Shown here one piece after another: positions 13,273-25,119 of a DNA stretch of 64,000 nt. Each line of letters begins with the position of its first letter. Positions within the stretch are counted from its first letter, which is position 1. Made by a program: the position numbers and the translations under genes. The notes beneath the pieces are model-generated. The model searched no databases and was not told the DNA's origin. It saw only the letters and a list, made by a program, of their open reading frames with translations. Origin of the DNA: Alloascoidea africana (Eukaryota; Ascomycota; Alloascoideomycetes; Alloascoideales; Alloascoideaceae); NCBI GenBank assembly GCA_030581615.1, contig JAKTTT010000005.1:310001-374000 (forward strand), read 5' to 3'.

Positions 13273-15206
13273 AGACATCGATTATGATGCTATGAATGTT
13301 GTTTTTATCGCCTCATAGCGGTTGAACATGGTGGTGAAAGTTCTGCCACGAGTTCAGCCAGTTTGTAAACTGTTGGGTGGCTAATCGTGATAACCAATCA
13401 ACATTACTACACAATAATACACGATTACCCCGGGGGTTTCTCATCTAATTTACAACTTTGCACAAGTCGTCAATGTTGAAGCTCATGTTGTATTTGCGAC
13501 TAATTGTGAATGAGGGGGCTTCTTTGGACGTTTTCATTTTGCCCACGCCTGGAGTGCAAACCTGATATTTTCAGAGGAATCTTAGAGCATCCTTTCCAGT
13601 TTGCTCTTGCATTTTCTTTTCTGTTTATTGATATTTGAAAGTATACTACGACATTTGATTTACCTGCTTTTCTCCGGTTGCTATTTTTTTTATTAATTTT
13701 TCAAGAATGAAGGTTGCCTGGGGATTTGCGCGATGCCCCCCTATCGCCGGGTTTCACCCATCCTCTCAAGCCCAAAGGCATCTTTGATCTCTTGCTTTCT
13801 ATTGCTATTTTTGAAACCAAAAGATCCAAAAGTGTTTCTTTCATATACCCCCTCTTTATTTTTTTGCCTTATGATTCTTTGCTGCGTTTGTTAACTGTTT
13901 AATTGGCCAACATGTTCTGGTGTTGCATCTCGCTTTCCCTTGTTAATCTGCTGTGACCGTATATTTAATTTACTGTGTTCTTCTCTCGGATTACATTTTG
14001 CGCACGTTTTATTCCTATTATTATCTTGAGATTGTTATTGTTTTTGTTTGAAATGACAAGAGAAGAGCACAGTGAAAAGGTACAGCACCCATTTGTTTTT
14101 GTTGGGTCATTATTATCCATAAATATTAATCAATTGCATTTGATGTCTTCCATTTAAACAATTGGTGGTTTTTAGTCAGCTTTACAAGTCAACTAATTGT
14201 AGGCGCATTTGATTGATACTGTAGACTTGATCTATCGATTCTCATCTGTTAGAGCTCATCCTATCACTTTAGATGCTGACACACCCCTTTAGATCGACTA
14301 GGCAGGTATTAAACATGTGGGGGTCTTGAATTTACATACAATACAACAAAATAAACAAAAAAGTACATGATACTTGCATCCTTCTGTTTATCCATGTGAA
14401 ATAACCAGTTTCAGTCCTACTGACCTCTTGATAGTTGAAATTTAACTGCGGAGAACCAGAACCAACTTGGATTAGCGTATGGAGCACACGGGTTGTGGGG
14501 AAACTATAAGAAAACAGCTGTATACACTTTATCTACTTGTTTCTATTCTACTGGATTTGCTTTTTTTGGAATATACCTGAATTCGAAAAGATGGATGATT
14601 TTGATGCGCTTTCTTGCTCCGCCTATTCTTCCCATATCATGTCACGGATACCAACAAATCTTGGGTTTCTTATCAGGCACATCAGAAATCAGAACTTTCC
14701 TAGTCTGTAGCTAGAATTTCATTTTTGCCTAGGAGCGTTGTACATATAGCGATTAAGGGTGGCCGTTTTGATTTGAGAACAGGTTTACCGGTCATTCCCA
14801 AGGATCATATTAGCTAGATCTTTGTAAGTCCTCGATTGTTCGTTTTATTCTTGTAGAACTCAGCCGTATTCAACTTTTTGCACTACTTTTGAAACCAGAA
14901 TAAGAGCATCATTGTTTAGGAAACCATACATTCTTCTCAAGCTTCACCAAATGCTTCTTCTCAAGCCATCTACAACTGATAATAACGACTTGAAGGCTCA
15001 TAATTATGAACCCCGGACAAAGATCCATACTTCTTCTTTGTATCTTTTCTTAACCTCAATCCCGACCGCAGAGGACAAACGAAGCAACGGTTTCTCTTCT
15101 TCCATGTTTCCTTTCTTATCACAATCACGTGCGTTCATTCTCTACCACCTTTTGTGCTGGCAGGTTAGCTTTCACCCAGGCACGCTTATCCGCAAGGAAC
15201 AACTGA
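13273..15206. other. 1.9-kb AT-rich region without a recognisable gene
   Basis: T-rich tracts and short frames only. It includes the SAC1 promoter at its right end. No RNA gene or repeat was recognised. Confidence 0.45.
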
Positions 15207-17168
15207 ATGACTTCTCCTTTGCTCTACTCCAAGTCGGGGGATTCTTTTTACTTTAGGGTTCGTACAGAATCCAAGGTATCCGACAAAGATACGGTTTTGG
15301 AAATAAACCCAGATACTGGAGTTGGACTAGTTTCTGCAGAGTCCTTTCCCACCCGAAACATAAATAGCATAGCAGGCATTCTAGGAACCATCAATCTGAA
15401 ATATGGTAAGAGATTCGTTTCCCTTAAAGACAAATGACAAACCTAACACACATTTAAAGGGAAATACCTTGTGTTGGCAACAAAGAGTGAAAAAATCGGA
15501 GAACTGCTAAACCATTCACTACATAGCGTTGTGGAGTACCAAGTCTTGACTATTCAACAACCCCCAGTTGGCGCAGACACGTACAATGAAGAGAAATCGT
15601 ACCTGGATCTTTTGAAAAAACACTTGGACTCTGCTCCGTTAGTATTTTCTTATACACTGGATATCACAAACAGCTTTCAACGACATAATGGCACTGCTAG
15701 GAAATCCCTAACTACGGTATGTTTTGTGAAACTGGTATCGTGGCCAAATAGAACGCTAATTGAAACATAGATTGATGACAGGTTTTTCTGGAACAAGTTC
15801 TTAAGCTTGGAACTGCTTGCACTGTCAGACTCATCCACTCGAGCATTTGACTTTGTATTACCCGTAGTCTATGGGTTTGCTGGTATTAACACGCTAGAGC
15901 TAAACGGTGCAAAACTAGTGTTTGCTCTAGTTACGAGACGAAGCAGGTTTAGGGCAGGCACCCGTTACTTTAGACGAGGAATCGATAAAGACGGGAATGT
16001 GGCCAATTACAATGAAACTGAACAGATTTTGATTGTCAACAATAGAGATGTTTATAGCTTGGTGCAGACAAGAGGGAGTGTGCCGGTCTATTGGGCAGAA
16101 ATCAATAATCTTAAATACAAGCCATTGATTCGAGTAGGCAAAGAATCTGCTGCCGCGCCTGCAGCAAAACATTTTGATCAGCAAGTTAAACTCTACGGAA
16201 AGAATTATCTGGTGAACTTGGTTAACCAGAGCGGTCACGAATTACCCATTAAACGATCCTATGAGGAGATCGTGAGGGAGGTAGGGAACAGCAACATTAA
16301 ATATGTTTATTTTGATTTTCATCACGAATGCCGCAAAATGCAATGGCATCGCGTTTTCGTTTTGATTGATACACTCGAGAAACTAGGGTTATCAATGAAA
16401 GATTATTTCCATCTGCAAGTGGACCGTTCGACAAACACCAGTAAGATCATCAAAACACAATCGAGCGTTGTTAGAACCAACTGCATGGACTGCCTGGATC
16501 GAACGAATGTGGTTCAAAGCACCATCGGGAGGGTGGCACTGGCGCAGCAGCTCTTGGAGGCTGGCATATTCAAAAATACAACAGATAAACTTGAAGATGC
16601 TCAAGATTTTGAGCTGATATTTAGACGTGAATGGGCTGACAATGCTGACAATGTGAGTTGCTCATACTCTGGAACGGGAGCTCTGAAAACCGATTTTACT
16701 AGAACAGGGAAGAGGACAAAGCAGGGCGCTCTACAAGACTTGAACAATTCAATTACCAGATATCTAAAGAATAATTTTTGGGATGATCAAAGGCAGGATG
16801 GATATGACCTATTTCTTGGCAATTTTATCCCTTCTAGATCAACTTTTGCTAGATTTGTCGATTACAGGCCTTTGAAAGTTCAGGCCATTCCCTATATTGC
16901 GCTGGGTTCACTGCTTATGCTATTTTTGCTCACTTGGTTTTCAAACAAACAGGCGCCAGCATTTATCCGTATCCTACTGTTCCTATTTAGTTTTGTCTCA
17001 CTGAGCTACTCGTTGTACTTCATGTTTGATAATGGTTTCCAGTATGTCTCATGGCCCAAACTATGCGATATGGACTTTCTAAAAGTTGCGCAGGTTATTA
17101 TAGATGGCGAAATCAAAGGGTTAGAGTTTGAGGAGAATGGGAAGTATGAAAAATATCGAAGCATTTGA
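15207..17168 (+). CDS. SAC1: Phosphoinositide phosphatase Sac1, three exons
   Basis: Exons 15207-15405, 15460-15716 and 15771-17168 give 617 residues (S. cerevisiae Sac1 has 623). Both introns are 54 nt, with GTAAGA/CCTAAC and GTATGT/GCTAAT signals. The Sac domain fills most of the protein. The catalytic CX5R is at Cys390-Arg396 (RTNCMDCLDRTN), which removes phosphate from PI4P and other phosphoinositides. Two membrane segments near the C-terminus (IALGSLLMLFLLTWF and IRILLFLFSFVSLSY) anchor it in ER/Golgi membranes in the family's usual layout. PI4P control by Sac1 supports secretion and wall building, in line with other surface genes in the window. It converges on TRP3 with about 70 bp between the stops. 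Confidence 0.95.
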
Positions 17169-17238
17169 GCTTTCAATATGTCTTTTGGTTATACTATGCC
17201 TTACTATAAGCTGAATTATACAAAGTATGTTTCTGAAG

Positions 17239-18815
17239 TTAAGTAGTCAATAGATCGTTTATAAATTGTTTTGTATCTGAAGCTCTCATCAAGGCTTCCC
17301 CAACTAAGAATCCATCAACCCCTTCTTTGACGTATTTTCTTACGTCTCCGTTACCTGTAATACCACTCAGGGCTATTAACAATGATCCACTAGGGGTCAT
17401 ATCCAATAAGCTTGTTGTGGTGTCCAGATCGACGTTGAAAGAGTGTAAATCACGGTTATTAACACCAATAACCTTTGCACCGAGCTTCACGGCAATTTCC
17501 ATTTCCTGCTTTGAACTGACCTCGACTAACGGTTCCATTCCCAACGATTGCGAATACTTGTATAGTCCCTTTAACTTTTGTTCCTCCAGCATTTTCACGA
17601 TCAAAAGAACAGAATCTGCACCAGCGATTCTGGCTTCCAGAATTTGATACTCGGAAAAGATAAACTCCTTCCGCAGCACTGCAGGCCTGTTGGGAATTTT
17701 GTCTATTGCCAATCGAACGTGCTTCAGATCGTCGATATGACCTTTGAACCAATGTGGCTCTGTGAGAACGGAAATGGCCGCTGCTCCCGCTCCAGCATAC
17801 TTGAGAGCTTGCTCGGGTGCGACAGCTTGGAGATCTATAGGCCCTTTGGAAGGAGAAGCTCTTTTGATTTCTGCGAGGAGGCAAGGCGTTTTGGACTTTA
17901 GCCTCTCGTAAAAATCGATCGGCTCTGGCGAAAACTTTAAGCTCAGCATCTTTTCGTAATCTGCCGTTGTGAATCCTGGAGTTGCTTGTTGTGCTTTAAC
18001 ATCTTCCTTTCTCTGTGCATAAATTTTGTCCAATATCGATGTCTTTGGTTTAGTAGTTTGGGAAAATTGGTCCGCAGCATTGACCTTATCTTTGTTCCAG
18101 TACCCACCTTTCACGTTAAGGATGTTGCGAATCATCAAGTGACCTTCTTCAGTAAGAATACTTTCTGGATGGAACTGAACTCCTTCAATTGTATACTCCT
18201 TGTGCCTTACACCCATAATCACACCTGATTCAGTTCTTGCTGTTACTTCAAGGGAATCTGGCAAAGTAGGAATAGACCCAGCTAACGAGTGATACCGCGT
18301 TACAGCTATTCCTTGAGGAACATTCTTGAACATGCCTTTTCCGTCATGTGTTATTGTAGACGTCTTGCCATGAACAATTTCACCCGCAAACGAAACATCG
18401 CCACCAAATACCGAGAAAATGCATTGTCTAAGGTGAAAAAACGTTTAGCTCATACTCCTGTTCATTTTAAATTCACAAATCACCTACTCTCCCATGCAAA
18501 TACCAAAGATAGGCTTCTTCCCTTTAAAATGCTCGATAGTATCTCTTGAAATTCCTGAATCTGTGAGTGGGTGTCCAGGACCTGGAGAAATGACAATCGA
18601 GTCGGGATCAATAGCCTCTATTTCTTTAACCGATATCTTGTCGTTCCGATAGACATCAACCTGGGCACCTTCCTGGCACAGATACTCGTATAGATTCCTT
18701 TTAAGGCCACAGTTAGAAAATCAGTGAGTTAGAAAAATTTGCTTCAGCAACCTCCATACCAGGTGAATGAATCATAATTGTCAATCATGACAATTTTAGG
18801 CCTTGAAACTGTCAT
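17239..18815 (-). CDS. TRP3: Anthranilate synthase glutamine amidotransferase / indole-3-glycerol-phosphate synthase, three exons
   Basis: Exons 18815-18760, 18697-18488 and 18427-17239 encode 484 residues, the same length as S. cerevisiae Trp3. Introns of 62 and 60 nt (GTATGG, GTAGGT) restore [15 protein letters not shown] and [15 protein letters not shown]. Domain 1 is a class I glutamine amidotransferase with nucleophile Cys86, later TRYHSLAG and the His/Glu site VQFHPES; it feeds ammonia to the Trp2 subunit. Domain 2 (about 230-484) is indole-glycerol-phosphate synthase ([29 protein letters not shown]). No phosphoribosylanthranilate isomerase domain follows, so this is the bifunctional budding-yeast arrangement. 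It shares a 147-bp divergent promoter with the RPA small-subunit gene, where a Gcn4-type site lies close to the TRP3 start. Confidence 0.96.
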
Positions 18816-18859
18816 GTTTGGTGGTGTACAAACTTGAAAAGCTGATTAAGGAAATGGAA

Positions 18860-18865
18860 GAGTCA
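18860..18865 (-). promoter_or_regulatory. Gcn4-type element (TGACTC)
   Basis: The plus strand reads GAGTCA, so TGACTC is present 45-50 bp before the TRP3 start on the minus strand. TGACTC is the general amino-acid-control core bound by Gcn4/Cpc1. Use by this gene is inferred from position and function. Confidence 0.45.
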
Positions 18866-18962
18866 CATTTTGGTATCCGGGTAACTCTAGTCTATGCTGA
18901 CTGTAGACCAACCAAGCAACATAGTCTTGTACCCATTTCAAGCCTAAAAAGAAGATACAAAA

Positions 18963-19354
18963 ATGGATAGATCATCTTCGCATCCTCGAGTGAACGCATC
19001 TCTTTTGGAATCTCACAAAGCGTCGCATGCTGTTATCCTTCTGGGTAAGGCTGTTTCTGTGGATCACAATTTGCGAACAGCAGTTCTCGACGCGTCGGGA
19101 CGTGTAACTATCAAATGGCACGACGAAGAGATTGGCGATTTCAAGGAGGGACGATGGTACGAAGTTATTGGACGCATATCTGACAATCTTGTCCTGACGG
19201 TTTACAGTGTGGTTGATTTTGGAGACAACATAAGTCAGTATTCTATTTGCTTTTGAAATTATTACTAGACTAACAATTTTGCCCTAAAGATGAGAAAGCT
19301 GCGGAAGCACTTGTCCAGTTTAGCCATCACCCAGCATTGCAGGCTATATTTTAG
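18963..19354 (+). CDS. RFA3: Replication protein A small (14-kDa) subunit, two exons
   Basis: Exon 1 is 18963-19233 and exon 2 is 19290-19354, giving 111 residues. The 56-nt intron begins GTCAGT, an uncommon donor, has a CTAAC branch site and ends AAG. The sequence is one small OB fold: an N-terminal stretch rich in Ser and His (MDRSSSHPRVNASLLESHKASHAVILLGK), strands around RVTIKWHD and GRWYEVIG, and the closing helix ending FSHHPALQAIF. In RPA the 14-kDa subunit holds the heterotrimer together at single-stranded DNA during replication and repair. Without splicing the frame ends early and loses the trimer-core helix. It is divergent from TRP3. The match rests on overall pattern and length, since this subunit is weakly conserved. 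Confidence 0.8.
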
Positions 19355-19915
19355 TTGTCACAATTTTTCAGTTATATATTTCTAATGTTTATGGGCGGCA
19401 AATGAGTAAAGCAAGACTACAACGTGTAATACTTTCGCGTCGAACCGTTTCCAATTTTGCATACAGGCCTTTAATTGGTATTAATTGGCTTGGATAGATA
19501 AAATTATACTGTTTATTACTATAAGTACCAGAGATCCAAGCAGTTGGACAAAATATCTCTTTAAAAGGTGTTAAATTCATTAGAAGGGCATTGCCATCAT
19601 TCGGAACTGTAAGCATAATGCGTACTCTGTGTTTGCTTAGCCACTGAACTTTAGTTGACAGCTTGCATAGCAATCACATCACAAAGAGCTCAAAATCTAC
19701 ACACCTATAACATGTCAAAAATAAGGGCCAACTGTTTTTGAAAATGAGATTTGAGTGATAGATTCGGCCTACCATTAGAGATTTCACAAATAGGTGTTCT
19801 GAAATTTACGCCGAAAAAGGTTTCATATGCGTATATTTTGTATCAACCCACACTGCTCATTTTCACTGTTTTCACCTAGTAGCAAAACGGAGGTCCAAAG
19901 GTCCGAGTGCCAAAG
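19355..19915. other. Intergenic
   Basis: About 560 bp between two plus-strand genes. AT-rich, with no recognised element. Confidence 0.45.
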
Positions 19916-20373
19916 ATGTTGATCCTGAAATCCATGCTCCGATGTATTGACAACTCGGTATGATGCTTACGCTGGTTTCATTGTGTGTGTCTATTTCATC
20001 ACTAACAGTCTGGGGATATTAGGGTGCCCAAATGGTCGAGTGTATCAATGTACTACGAAAGGGTAACAAAACGGCTGGAAGAGTTGGTGACAAGATTGTC
20101 GTTGTTGTACAAAAAGCAAGACCTCTAGCAGCCTCGACGACTACAAATGTAAATAAAGTGCGAAGAGGCGATATATGTCATGCCGTGATTGTTAGGACGA
20201 AACAGAAGACCCAACGACCAAATGGAACAGTGATCCAGTTTGACGATAATGCCTGCGTTTTGGTGAACAAGAGCGGCGAACCATTGGGGACCAGAATCTC
20301 TGGTGTTGTGTCAAAGGAGTTGAGAGAGAAAAACTTCAACAAGGTTGTTAGTTTGGCACCGGCTGTTTTGTAA
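19916..20373 (+). CDS. MRPL38: Mitochondrial large-subunit ribosomal protein uL14m, two exons
   Basis: Exon 1 (19916-19957, 14 codons) and exon 2 (20023-20373) give 130 residues. The 65-nt intron starts GTATGA, has an ACTAAC branch site and ends TAG. The join restores the uL14 hallmark LKSMLRCIDNSGAQMVECI, followed by GRVGDKIVV, KVRRGDICHAVIVRTK, GTVIQFDDNACVLVN and GTRISGVVSKELR. The bacterial-type pattern points to the mitochondrial ribosome rather than the cytosolic uL14. CTG encodes the Leu of the conserved LKSM motif, evidence that CTG is read as leucine. The reading frame alone would start at an internal Met and miss 17 residues. Confidence 0.93.
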
Positions 20374-20581
20374 ATCGAGATTATATCACCTTCAATTGTA
20401 CATAGCACAACAGGAACTTTTTTTATAGAGTAGGAATACATGAGCGTCCTTTGGGAGTCTTTATGAATATAAAACTAAATCGGGTCTAAGAATTTGAATT
20501 CAGCCGAACTTGTTATTGTAGAAAATGCATCATATACTATACAGCGACTCACTATGCTTCGGATTGGGATGTCACGTAAGG

Positions 20582-22870
20582 TCATAGCTCGTCTATTAAA
20601 GTGTTTAAATCTTCTTGAACCAGATGTAACCTCTCTATTATTTGCTGATTCCCTTTCTTTATCTCTTCTAATACCACCGGGGAATTCAGAAAAGTAAAAT
20701 GGCTTTCCAAGATACTGTTCAAGTCAGCACCTTGCCTTGATAATATCTCTCGTTTGCTTTCTCCATCACTATCGTCGTAAGTGTCCATATTTTTCTTCAA
20801 GTTTAGTGTTTCATCGTCAAAGTTATCGTTGTATTGATGATCAGAGCCGTTGATAGATTGAGGTTGATTCGTTTGTGTAGTCGCTGGTAGCTCTGAGAAA
20901 GAAAACTGGTTCTGGTTGTTTAATCCTGATCCAGACAGACGAGCTAGCTTCAATGCTAACTTTTCTTTGATAGCATCACGATCTTGTCTAAGTTTAAATA
21001 ATATGGCTTCATTTGTATTCACAGAAACGTTAATTCCACGCTTCGCTTCTATTCCCATAAGTCTTGCTTTGCTATATTCTCTCTGATTAATTAGAGTCCG
21101 CCCTTTGGACAAGAATGATTGAGAATAACTTTGCGATTCAGTGTTATTACCATTTGGTAACTGCTTTTGGTATTCTAATTTGCTTCTTTTAATGTTTGTG
21201 GATAGGGAGAGATTCCCTCCTCCAATCATCGGAGAGGTTCTAGTAGAGCTTAGAGAAGGTGAAGATATGCCATACAAAGGAAAGTTCTCATCAGAAGCGG
21301 TTGCAACCTCGTCTCTAAAGACATTGATATCGTTGTAAGGATATGCTTGCGAAGGTGACAAGTGCCCAATCCCATTTATATCATCGCCATGCATTTGAAG
21401 ATCTGGCCTATAATCAAATTTTGTACTGCTCAGTGAATTTGATCTATTAGAGTATTCTTGCTTTAGAATTTGATCTTTTCGGCTCCCTCTGTTGCGAGTG
21501 GGGCTTTGAGTTCCAAGAAACTGATGGGAGGAAGAAAGAGAGTCCACAGACAAATGGATATTTCCGCTCGGGTATATGCCTCTTTTGGTAGAATCTGTTA
21601 CTAAACTGTGAGAGCTACCAGAGTGAGCATAGTTGGTAGGATGAAACAAAAACATGCGATGCTCCTCTCGTAATGGAGAAGGTTTCTTTGGTGCTTGTGC
21701 AGTTGAAAAATGATCTAATGATGCTTTGGTTGTGATGTCTCTGTTTTCACGCCTGCGAGCTTCTTCATGAAGTATGCTTGAGTAGCGCGTAGTATGATTT
21801 GGGGCACTATGATGGTCAATTATAGAACTCAGTTTCTTTGGTATTCTGGTGTATCCATCGATGCGATGCTCGTTGTAATTCATCGGCACCTTTGATTCCA
21901 CGGTCGTTTTTTTGCTAGATAAGCGTGCTTTAAACTCGCCAAGTAAATCCAGCATCTCATTTATTGCTTTTTGATTTGATTTATTTGAAATTAGTAAATC
22001 ATCTACCGAGCGCTTCAGTCTATTCATGCTATCCATATGATCAGACAATGTTGTATCCGATATTTCCTCTATTGTTACTGAAGGTTTGTTAGGAGAAACA
22101 AAAGGATTGCCACTTTCATGAGCATCTACTTGGTCGTTGTTTTTAGGCGAATCTGTGGTGGCGTAAGTTTTAACATCTCCTTCGGGTGAATTTTCATCGG
22201 TCATTTCAGCAGTATCGTCATTCTTTAAAGGTATAGACATCACAGGTGATGAAGATATAGGCTCTGGTAATGGAAAGGTCAAAGGTAAACTTATGGATGG
22301 TGCTGAAGACTTGATTGAGTTAACTTCTTTAACACTCGGAGAAGACCTTTGCGGAGGGGTTCTAATACCCTGTATCAATTTGCTAGGGCTGCTGGCGGCT
22401 GTTTCTGCGTCTCGGACATTGTTGCTTTCAGAAGGGGAATCAGCACTATCATCATATACTTCTTTCGCAAGCTTCCTCTCGGGACTCAGATCAAGTAGCT
22501 CGACTCCATTGTGCACTGGGGAGCCTTCAAGTTCATGTTGAGCATCCTCATTCTCTAGACTTACAACGTTTTGGTGCATCCACGTTTTCAATGATCTAAT
22601 GCCTACTCCGAATCTCATTGGGTCAGACCTGGTGCTATTGGGCTGAGCTCCGATGTTTCTAACAAGAAATCCCAGCGTGCTATCTTCAGTAGAAATCCGT
22701 GTCTGTGGCGTTCGAGCATCGTTTACATCGTCGGGCTGCTGCTCATTGTCGTGATTAAGCAGTTTACTTTCTTCGCTTTTCTCGGGTTCAGCACTATTTG
22801 GTGTCTTGTTGGTGAAACCAAGGGCGTTCAGAGAAGCCCCCAAATTTTGGAAGGAGTGTATTAATGACAT
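20582..22870 (-). CDS. Ser-rich, largely disordered protein with C-terminal helical region, unknown
   Basis: A single exon of 762 residues, not recognised. Most of it is polar and low in hydrophobic residues, with many SP/TP sites (PSPSK, RTPPQRSSPS, SPMIGG) typical of a cyclin-dependent or MAP kinase target. A predicted helix sits near 280-310 (SDHMDSMNRLKRSVDDLLISNKSNQKAINEMLDLL, quoted in two parts in the protein) and another at the end (VVLEEIKKGNQQIIERLHLV). Such a layout fits a cytoskeletal, spindle-pole or polarity scaffold, but no family signature supports a name. It converges on uL14m with about 200 bp between. Start: first ATG of the open frame. Confidence 0.75.
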   Translation of the reverse strand: MSLIHSFQNLGASLNALGFTNKTPNSAEPEKSEESKLLNHDNEQQPDDVNDARTPQTRISTEDSTLGFLVRNIGAQPNSTRSDPMRFGVGIRSLKTWMHQNVVSLENEDAQHELEGSPVHNGVELLDLSPERKLAKEVYDDSADSPSESNNVRDAETAASSPSKLIQGIRTPPQRSSPSVKEVNSIKSSAPSISLPLTFPLPEPISSSPVMSIPLKNDDTAEMTDENSPEGDVKTYATTDSPKNNDQVDAHESGNPFVSPNKPSVTIEEISDTTLSDHMDSMNRLKRSVDDLLISNKSNQKAINEMLDLLGEFKARLSSKKTTVESKVPMNYNEHRIDGYTRIPKKLSSIIDHHSAPNHTTRYSSILHEEARRRENRDITTKASLDHFSTAQAPKKPSPLREEHRMFLFHPTNYAHSGSSHSLVTDSTKRGIYPSGNIHLSVDSLSSSHQFLGTQSPTRNRGSRKDQILKQEYSNRSNSLSSTKFDYRPDLQMHGDDINGIGHLSPSQAYPYNDINVFRDEVATASDENFPLYGISSPSLSSTRTSPMIGGGNLSLSTNIKRSKLEYQKQLPNGNNTESQSYSQSFLSKGRTLINQREYSKARLMGIEAKRGINVSVNTNEAILFKLRQDRDAIKEKLALKLARLSGSGLNNQNQFSFSELPATTQTNQPQSINGSDHQYNDNFDDETLNLKKNMDTYDDSDGESKREILSRQGADLNSILESHFTFLNSPVVLEEIKKGNQQIIERLHLVQEDLNTLIDEL

Positions 22871-23922
22871 TAGGGAAATATATGTATGGGAAAACTCATC
22901 ATTTCAGATGGATAAACATGGAAATGCGAGTAGATGTTGGCGCGACGATAAAGCCCAGCCCCAATCGTAGCATCGGTTACCCGGGATTAGCTAGTCCCAT
23001 CTTGCTCTGGACAATCTCTATACGCTTTGATTGAGACCACTCAGAACTTAAAATGAGATTCTACCATGCTGAAGGCTTTTACCCCAGAAAGTGTGGCCTT
23101 GCGGAACGACGCATCTTTCGGGAATCCCAGTATGCAATACTACTGGCGAAAAACATGCTCTTTGATAACCTAATGTAGAGGGTGTTCTAATGCAGACGGC
23201 ACATAATTCTCTGAGGTCAAATATCGGAGCTTTTCGATTCTCTTAGATATCTTTGTGGCTTTGCCGTTGATAGAATACTTCTCTACAAGCAATTCCTCAA
23301 ATCCATCCAGTGATTATCTCATATTTGACAACTGCAAATCACTTTTGGCCCAATGCCTTTAAAGTTGTAATAACCATGTTTCAGACATCACTTGAATATA
23401 TCCTTCTGATTATAGGAAGTCCCCTTATCCGACTCTTTGATAGCGTCTGTGAAGCCCAAATCAATTGAAGCTGATTATCACAAAAATATAATCTAAATGG
23501 CTTTTACGGATGTTTTCCGCACTGTTTGAATTGGGAGTTTGACCAGGCAGAACAAATAGCACCTCCCTCCCCAAGACTCAAAAATTCATTATATCATTAA
23601 GCTGTCAGTTAAAATAAGACTGTACTAGTAAGAAGCGACATATATCCCTTTAATATCACCACAAATAGTGTTGACTATTGTTCTAAATCTGTGCTTAGCA
23701 GAGTTTTGATATTCCTATTGTTATCAAAGTCCTGAAGCCAAAAAGCAAACACTTTCGTGGCAATTACAAGCCCATCTTCACTTTATAACTTTGAAAGCCT
23801 AGATCATGTTCCAAAAAAAAAAGTATAGGAAAGACTCCATCTTTAAAGCAAGCTTTGAACATCTCAAACCAATAAAAATGAGATCTAGTGACCTGTTCTG
23901 GACTAGGTAATCAACCTCATCC
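22871..23922. other. Intergenic, about 1 kb
   Basis: Promoter of the Ser-rich gene and 3' flank of the kinase gene. No repeat or RNA gene seen. Confidence 0.45.
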
Positions 23923-25119
23923 TTAAAAATCAACAAACAACGAAGCATACGGATCTTGGCCTTGAATCCCATAATCCCACCTCTCCTCGGGATATCGATC
24001 AAACAAACTGGAGTCACCGACACCAGATTGAATAGGTGGTTCATAAGGAGTTTCTATATCCTTGTTAAATAGTCGCTCCCAAACAACCTCCCTGAACCAA
24101 GGATGATTCTTGATATCTCGAGGTCCGTTTTGTAAGTTTCCTAGACGACGGGTCAAATCCTTTGTAATCAGTCTTTGTAGCAAATCTACTGCATCTGAGT
24201 GCAAAAAGGAAGGATATTTGACATGGCAAATGATGATATTCTCATAGGTTTTCATCGGCGTTGGATCGTAAAACGGGGTGTAACCAGTCAGCATCTCAAA
24301 GATCAATATACCCAAAGACCACCAGTCAACAGACTTGTTATAAGGCTTGGTTGTTACAACCTCTGGTGCAATATAATCCGGGGTGCCACATAGCGTCCAA
24401 GTGACGTCAGCAACTTCCTTAGCAAAGCCAAAATCAGTAATCTTTATATGTCCATTGCGATCCAAGAGGATGTTTTCCGGTTTTAAGTCACGGTAAATGA
24501 TATTGTGCGAGTGCAAATACTCCAATGCCAAAGTAACCTCTGCCGCGTAAAACTTTGCAACTGGATTAGGAAAACGATGAGATTTACGAAGCAGAGAGAA
24601 TAGCTCGCCTCCTTCAATATAATCCATCACCATAAACAAATTCTTGGCGTCTTGGAAAGTACCCCACATCCTAATTAGAAAAGGATGCTCAACAAGCTTC
24701 AACATTCGGCGTTCATCATTGGTGTGTTCGACCTGTTTCATTTTAACAACCTGGGCCTTCTTTAACACTTTAATTGCATAAAACCGGCCATTGTGTACTG
24801 ATTGTACAAGGTGAACTCGTCCAAAGGAGCCGGTACCTAAAGTTCGTTGGAATCTAAAATCGGTCAACGAGTACTTGCCTTTTGAAATGGCAGACTTTTG
24901 AGGGAGTTTAGAACGGTTAATGACTTGGGACGGGAGTTGAACTTGCGCCTGCGCTAGAGTTTGAACAGGGACTTGTTGAGGTGTAGCATTTTGACCGGTC
25001 GGAGTGTTGGGCTGTCGTTGCTGGAGATGTGCCGCTGGCTGGGGGATCTGCTGGGCCGATTGCGTCCAGTTCCCCTGTCCGGGAATATTTGAGACAACTT
25101 GTGGGCTATAGTCGGCCAT
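23923..25119 (-). CDS. TPK: cAMP-dependent protein kinase catalytic subunit
   Basis: 398 residues in one exon. Residues 1-80 are Gln/Pro-rich, as in fungal PKA subunits. The AGC kinase domain shows the Gly loop [11 protein letters not shown] (95-105), Lys117 in AIKVLKK, catalytic YRDLKPEN (Asp211), DFG at 229-231, activation-loop Thr242 in [14 protein letters not shown], and the C-terminal hydrophobic end FVDF, which the family uses to dock on its own core. Together with a regulatory subunit (Bcy1, not in this window) it relays glucose/cAMP signals that control growth, stress and morphology. The length matches S. cerevisiae Tpk1-3 (380-398). Confidence 0.95.
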   Translation of the reverse strand: MADYSPQVVSNIPGQGNWTQSAQQIPQPAAHLQQRQPNTPTGQNATPQQVPVQTLAQAQVQLPSQVINRSKLPQKSAISKGKYSLTDFRFQRTLGTGSFGRVHLVQSVHNGRFYAIKVLKKAQVVKMKQVEHTNDERRMLKLVEHPFLIRMWGTFQDAKNLFMVMDYIEGGELFSLLRKSHRFPNPVAKFYAAEVTLALEYLHSHNIIYRDLKPENILLDRNGHIKITDFGFAKEVADVTWTLCGTPDYIAPEVVTTKPYNKSVDWWSLGILIFEMLTGYTPFYDPTPMKTYENIIICHVKYPSFLHSDAVDLLQRLITKDLTRRLGNLQNGPRDIKNHPWFREVVWERLFNKDIETPYEPPIQSGVGDSSLFDRYPEERWDYGIQGQDPYASLFVDF

